A stretch of 64,000 bases of DNA from Albifimbria verrucaria (Eukaryota > Ascomycota > Sordariomycetes > Hypocreales > Stachybotryaceae), in NCBI GenBank assembly GCA_020081605.1, contig JAHREC010000018.1, forward strand, positions 3,162,001-3,226,000. Direction: 5' to 3'. Positions within the stretch are counted from its first letter, which is position 1; every line of letters starts with the position of its first letter. The position numbers and the translations under genes are program-made. A model generated the notes under the pieces. It was not told where the DNA came from. It ran no database searches and was given only the letters and a program-made list of their open reading frames with translations. Below, piece by piece: positions 58,708-64,000 of the stretch.

Positions 58708-59954
58708 GTTGATCTGGACAGGTTTTGGAGAAGTGGATGCTCGTGTTGAGCAGTCATTCGCTTGTAAATATTTATTTCGGCCACGCATACATTGGTGAGA
58801 GGGCCGTTGCTTGAGGCTAGACGTATACCCTGGCATGGACTCGCTTTCTTGTTTAATGTGAGAGCGCAAGGTTTTGGATTGGTACCGGACAATATAAGGG
58901 TGCCACGATACACGTCCCTAGTTGGACGACATAGTACTGGCGGGCGTTCTACAAGAGGTTCGACTACAGGATTACTGTTATTTGATGATATGTATTTACG
59001 ATATGGACATAATGGCAATATATGGTCCTCATTCTTGATCCGTTTCGCATTCTGTGTCTGTGACTCTGTGTTTTCCTTCCTTTGGCTCTCCGTCAGAAAC
59101 TGTTTCCATGAGCATTCCGTCATAGCTCATATGCTTTGTGGGGTTTTTCATTTATTTCTCGCTCCGTCGCCCGATGTGCACATGTCCCGACAACGAACAT
59201 GTGTGCCCCACCATTTCATGATCACGGAGCATCACCCTCCTGCAGGGTATCACCCGGCACAGGTCAGGCCACATGGTACTGTACTTGTTGGTTTCATTTC
59301 TTAGTCTAGTTGCTGTTGCGGTAGCTGGGTTAAGTGTTGTTTGTTTTCGTTTTTAAAAAAAAAAATTTAAATCCAATTTCATAAGTGGTTGCTCCGTGAC
59401 TGTCATAACAAGGTGCCACTAGACTGCATGTTTCACTTGTGAGGGCTGTGTGGGTTGATGGTGAACCATTGGCTTACCAGTGACGAACCATTGTCTAAAT
59501 TCGGAGACAGACATGTGGCATTCTCGAACTCACGGAAACGAGTATGCCTTGTAGCCTACCTCCTCATCCTTCTTCGCAAACTCCAGACACCTGCTCACGT
59601 TTCGGAATGCCATGGTTTCAGGGCGTTTGAGACGGGGTCTCTGGCTGTACAGGGTAAGTACCGCTCCTTGGCCCAAGCTGAAGATCGTGAATGTCCAAGT
59701 GTTTGGGGGCCTTTTGCTTAAAATGGCATGTAGTTCGCTGTCGTCTGGTTCTGGCAGTGTATGAAACCTGTTGAGAGCAGGAGTTGAGAGACCTGAAGCA
59801 AATGGTAAGCGCTGTCAATGAATGACACAGTGGTGATGGGCCAAGGCGCAATGGCTACTATTCTAAGCGCTGGTCGACTCCTTCCTTGCGCAGCAACTCT
59901 AGGGCCCCATCTGGGGAGCCACAATGGCCGCGTCTTCGGTCGTCATGTCTGCAC
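58708..59954. other. Intergenic region, no gene seen
   Basis: 3' flank of the preceding gene with an A/T homopolymer stretch (59340-59375), and the 5' flank of the terpene cyclase. No other structure recognised. Confidence 0.5.
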
Positions 59955-61159
59955 ATGTCAACGAAACGACTTGCAATGAGCCACACTGAGTTTACCCGAG
60001 CCGACGCCATTGCTGCGCTCAAAGGGCAGACCTTGCGCGTACCGGATCTCAAGGGCTCTTCCGCGCTTGGCCCCGAAGCCGCATCAATCCCCTGCACCCG
60101 GAGCTCAAGGACCTTGTTGACCGCACCATTCGCCAGATCGCGGTTACTCAGAGCCATGTGGAGCGCCGCTTGCGTGACGACATCGCTTTGTTGACATCTC
60201 TCTGGTATCCGGATGCTGGTTGGCATGAGCTCGAAGCCTTGGGGCTCTTCACTGTCTGGCTGGTGTGCTGGGACGATGAGGTGGACACCAACGAGAGTGA
60301 CTTGGCGAAAGACTACGAACGTGCGGAAGCATGGAGGCAGAAGACCCTACAAATCGCGAGGGCATCGATAGGATTGGATGACAGCGAAAAGAAGAGCGAG
60401 GATGAGGACCAGAGCAAGTGTGAGGAAGATCAGGGTGAAGACGATGATCCGAGCACTGATGCGCTCAACGCGACGCTGCAAGACTTCGAACAGCGCCTTG
60501 TAGCCGCCGGTTATACGCCAATCCAGCGCAAACGATACTGGAGAGAACTCTCCTTCTTCATCGACAGCTGTGGAACGGAGCAGACACTGCAACTGGCAGA
60601 GAAAATACCATCGTTTGAAGACTACATGGAGATCCGCCTGGGAACTGTGGGAGCCGGTATCCTATGCTCCTCGTCGAGTACGCCCATCAACAGGCACTAC
60701 CTCCAACCATCGCACAGTCCCAGCACGGCATGGCTATGTCGAAGCTGGTCAGTGTGATTCTAAGTCTACTAAACGATGTACTATCCCTGAAGAAAGAGAT
60801 GGCCACTGGTTGCGTTATCAACGCTGTTACCAGTTTGATGATGAGGAAGAACACGCTTAGCGGGGCGGTCGATGAGTTATACGAAGAGATGCGCCAGGCC
60901 GTCAAGAATTTCGACGAGGCAGCAGCGTGCTTGTGTCAGGAAGCACAAGGTGATGCAGATGCAGAATCGATTGTCAAGCGATATGTCGATGGGCACAGGG
61001 CCATCGTCACTGGCACGCTTGAGTTCACGTAAGTTGTCGACTCACATTCGTTGCTGATGATAGTGTACATTGTATTAACCGAGTCTTAGCCTGATATCTC
61101 CACGTTACAACATTTCAAAACTCCTGCACGAGGACGGATCGCTGGAAGTCATCCTGTGA
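59955..61159 (+). CDS. Class I terpene cyclase (sesquiterpene-synthase-like)
   Basis: Ionises and cyclises a prenyl diphosphate, probably farnesyl diphosphate (product unknown). The aspartate-rich metal motif is at about residue 107 within VCWDDEVDTNESDLA, and the second metal motif (NSE type) is NDVLSLKKE at about residue 274. RIPDL-like RVPDLKG, NPLHPEL and the C-terminal SPRYNIS (Arg-Tyr pair contacting diphosphate) are also typical. A Lys/Glu/Asp-rich insert of about 30 residues (DDSEKKSEDEDQSKC onward) sits at about residues 140-170. Start is the ATG at 59955; an in-frame ATG at 59976 is an alternative. One intron, 61029-61089. The frame is one base short at 60055-60062 and 60655-60658; corrected length is 381 residues. 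No P450, oxidoreductase or transporter lies nearby within the window. Confidence 0.9.
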
Positions 61160-61345
61160 TCTTCCCAGACCCCAAAAGCATCGCCGCATCCTTTCCCGGG
61201 TTACCATCCTCAAAATAGAAACCCAGTCCCGAGCTGGTAGAGTTACAGTAGTACAAAAAGGAAGAAAAAGCCCGTCTATGTGATATATATAAGCGCCCCT
61301 CTGTAAACCCCCAAATTAAATCAAAGAAAACGCGTAGCTATGACC

Positions 61346-62151
61346 TCAACGACCGCCAAGAGGCTCATATGCCTTGACGAGATCCGTAATCGTGACAAGC
61401 TTGTAACCCTGCCTCTTCAGTTCAGGTAGCACAACTCGTAGCATTGGCGCCGTCCATGACCGCCTGTCGTGACAGATGATGATGGCTCCTGGATGAACCA
61501 TGCTAAGTATGTGCTTCGCATTGGTGGCCGGGTAGGAGATCTGGGCATCGTGGGGTAGACGCTGCCGAGGACGATGCGGAAGCCTCGATTGCCAAGCATG
61601 TCGCGCATCCTCCAGTTGAAGAAGCCTGAGCCCGGGCGGAAGTAGTTGTTGGGAAGGATCTTGCCCTCCGCCTCATACGCCGCAACTAGCTTGCTTTTGA
61701 CCTCCTGGACCTGCTTCTCCAGCTCATCGCTGCTAAGTTTGGTGGATGGTTCGTCATGCATGGCGTGGTTGCTAAGCTCGTGACCTTGACGGACCAGCTT
61801 CCGTAGCTTGTCCTCGCGGCCCGCAACCTGCGAGCCGATGACGAAGAAGGTGGCGTGGACGTCGTTCTCCTTCAGGATCTCCATAATCTCCTCGGTGTGG
61901 GTGGATGGGGCGTCATCGATGGACAGAGCCATGACCTTCTCGGTCGTGGTGACCTCGAAGAGGACGTCGGGGTATTTGCCGCGTAAGTAGCGGATCAGCC
62001 ATGGCGGAGGCTTGTAGACGCAGTAGATGGAGTAGAAGGGCAGAATGAGGAGGAGGGCCAGGACGGCGAGAGCGAGCAGGGTAGCCATGCGGTTCCGTCT
62101 GACACGCCGCCGCAGCGTGGTCGGCAGCCGGAAGAGTGACAACCGGGGCAT
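61346..62151 (-). CDS. Membrane-anchored polysaccharide deacetylase-like protein (CE4 / NodB fold)
   Basis: NodB-fold deacetylase of the chitin-deacetylase superfamily, predicted to face the cell wall or secretory lumen. The N-terminus MPRLSLFRLPTTLRRRVRRN is basic and is followed by one span (residues about 23-46, LALAVLALLLILPFYS), giving a type II signal anchor. Motifs: LSIDDAPS (Asp-Asp), GHELSNHAMHDEPS in place of the usual NHTxxH, RPGSGFF, and IIICHD near the end. Start ATG at 62151, no intron. One base is missing in the C run at 61552-61555, after VLGSVYP; corrected length is 268 residues. An upstream in-frame extension to about 62454 exists but is low-complexity. It converges with the terpene cyclase, with 186 bp between stops. 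Confidence 0.87.
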
Positions 62152-64000
62152 CAGGTCGACATTGATTTTGGGGACGAGGAGCAGTAAAGCGGAGCGGCGC
62201 GCGCGGTAGGGTCTACCTGAAGGATTGTTCACCTGAATTGCATCTCCATCTATTTTCTGCTGCGATTGACAAATCTCCGGCTGCAACGGAGGCGCATAGG
62301 CGGATTCACCAAGAGAACAATTCCAAGGAGAGGGTGGGCAAGTAGTAAGGGTAAATAGGGAAGAGGAAAAAAATGACGACAGATTGGTTGATCCCTTGGA
62401 CTGGAACGTGACATTATTTTTCCCCGATAAAGGCTCGAGCCAGCTCCTGGACACGGCGCGGCTGTTCTCCGTGGGAGCAGGCCTACGGATCCCAAAGCCC
62501 AGGGCACTCAGGCTCTAACTACCTAGTAGGTAGGCTCTGGCTAGGCTATAGCTAGGCTCTCTGGCTAGTGCTGTGCTTGCTGTGGACTCTGGCTAGGTAG
62601 GTAGGTACTAAGGTAGCCAGGGACGGGGACCCCAACCAGCAAATCAGCCGGTCGGGGGCGCTTGGGTCGGCTCCCAGCGATGGCTTATCCCAATCGGGAA
62701 ACAAGATGGAAGAAAAGCGGCAGAATGTTCTTTGCGGCCTGTGGCTACACCGGGACCCTGGGAAGAGGAGAAGAGGCAGGCGGTGGAGGCAGAGTCGGCT
62801 TACGTTCGCAATTTCGCACCAAAGCCAGAGGGAGGGTGACATAACATGGTGGTAGTACCGTGGGTAAGTAGGTCGGTATGTATGTATGTATGTACCTTAC
62901 ATAATGCAAGGTGGACTGGCTGTGAGTAAGATTGCGGCCAGACGGTTCACCCGTGCCCCTTCCCTCCTCCCGCTTCCCTCCCAGGTATTCTCGTCTCTTC
63001 CCGTATCTGCCTTATTACCCTTTTCCAAAGCCGAAGTTCCAAATTTGATGCCACCGTCCAACTAATCGGGAAGCTTTGGACCCCAACACCCATTTTGCAA
63101 ATCACCGGGCCCATGTCATGTCATATCGTTGCATCGCTCGCGCACTATCCATCCTTCCACCGTCCGGGTAGTCCGGTGTCGCGCACCCACCACGTCCTAT
63201 TTGTCCTGGAGCGGCCCGCATCCCCATGCCATGGAGCGAACGGTCATTTCCCCATGGACCCATTGCCGGCTGGCAGGTTCCGTAAGGCTGCGAAGGCCAA
63301 GGCTCCGGGCTAGCGTGGCCTCTAAACTTGTCTCCGTTTTATTCTGATGGGCTTTCTGGAATGACTGAGCATGATGAGTGGCAGCATTTGGGGCGGCTGC
63401 CGATGTTATGTCCAAGTTTGCCCAACGACCTGAATCAATTGTGCATCGCCCGCAGCCCGTTGATCTCCCGACGGTGCTCTTAGGAGCGCGCCAATGCAAC
63501 GCATCTGGTTCGACTTGGGAGCACCGAGTGGCTGCTGACCTGAAGATCAAACCAGTGGGCTTCCTGGAAGCTGCCTTTCTAGAAGCGCTTCAAGCTTCCA
63601 TTCCAGCTCCAGGGACCCCCTCCCTCTCTCCCTCCCCCAGCTACCGACCACGTCAATCAATCGCTAGACTGACCAGCTAGGATCCCACCCTAAACTCCAC
63701 GAGGTAAACGCACATGACAGATGATGGTCAGAATGGCCATGGGAACCACTCTAAACGAGCTCGCTAGATCTGCATTCTGGCTCAAGCTCAGCACGAATCC
63801 ATGAACCATACTCGCGCGCACTCATTGCCGGTAACAAAGACTCGGGTCGATCGACATACCCTGGCGCTTGGGCGGCTCTCTGGCCAATGGATTCCTCGGC
63901 GACAAGGATGGCCTTACTACTTGCAGTAATCTCTTGATGAGCTATGCTTACCCTTTCCGGCCTGGTATGCCAGCACGGCCACAAATCCATGGCCCCTTTT
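62152..64000. other. Intergenic region, no gene seen
   Basis: 5' flank of the deacetylase-like gene. Contains TAGGTAGG/GGCTCTGGCTAGG tracts (62520-62620) and a GTAT microsatellite (62876-62891). Frames up to about 117 codons toward the right edge show no family motif; nothing could be assigned at the edge. Confidence 0.5.
62876..62891. repeat. GTAT microsatellite, four copies
   Basis: Four perfect GTAT units followed by GTACC. Confidence 0.9.

Noticed and set aside
59955..62151. Terpene cyclase plus deacetylase as a secondary-metabolite cluster.
   Set aside because: Two convergent genes with no shared pathway logic; the deacetylase motifs fit wall polysaccharide rather than terpenoid chemistry.
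1..64000. Broken frames as evidence for a pseudogene-rich or RIP-mutated subtelomere.
   Set aside because: The breaks are length changes in homopolymers rather than C-to-T changes or stop codons, hit essential genes, and coding GC is normal; no telomeric repeat is present.

Overview
The window is nuclear DNA of a filamentous ascomycete, most likely a sordariomycete and perhaps Hypocreales (inference). The genes have short introns (about 46-140 nt) with GT/AG borders and the proteins are typical of Pezizomycotina. Several are conserved housekeeping factors: the Prp16 spliceosomal helicase, Utp23, Pwp1, Tvp23, Caf120 and an FHA checkpoint kinase. No prokaryotic operon, CRISPR array, recognisable transposon, tRNA or rRNA gene was seen.

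Layout, left to right: FHA-domain checkpoint kinase (-, runs off the left edge); Caf120/Skg3-like CCR4-NOT accessory protein (-); a 4.5 kb gap with short tandem repeats; PTC7-like PP2C phosphatase (+); a diverged AT-rich repeat pair; Utp23 (+); a large DUF726 protein (+); a single-pass membrane protein (+); Tvp23 (-); a CitE/CLYBL-like lyase (+); a fungal-specific unknown protein (-); a glycine-rich RRM protein (+); a ChaC-type gamma-glutamylcyclotransferase with an apparent 5-nt microexon (-); a penta-EF-hand protein (+); a 5.6 kb gap rich in GGTAA-type tracts; a zinc-finger/RING-like protein (+); Tls1/C9orf78-like protein and Prp16 (both -); Pwp1 (+, divergent from Prp16); a 4.1 kb gap; an unknown serine-rich protein (+); a class I terpene cyclase (+); and a membrane-anchored polysaccharide deacetylase-like protein (-).

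The genes do not form one pathway. The local associations worth noting are the two spliceosome-linked genes Tls1 and Prp16 side by side, the Prp16/Pwp1 divergent promoter, and a terpene cyclase with no visible tailoring enzymes.

Sixteen of the nineteen genes have their reading frame broken by single-base length changes, nearly always one base short and usually in a G, C or A homopolymer. Because this affects essential genes such as PRP16, UTP23 and PWP1, I read these as consensus (sequencing) errors rather than pseudogenes. Coordinates below span each whole gene across those breaks. No clearly undescribed biological system was found; the best leads are the GC-AG intron/microexon, the terpene cyclase with its acidic insert, and two lineage-specific proteins.
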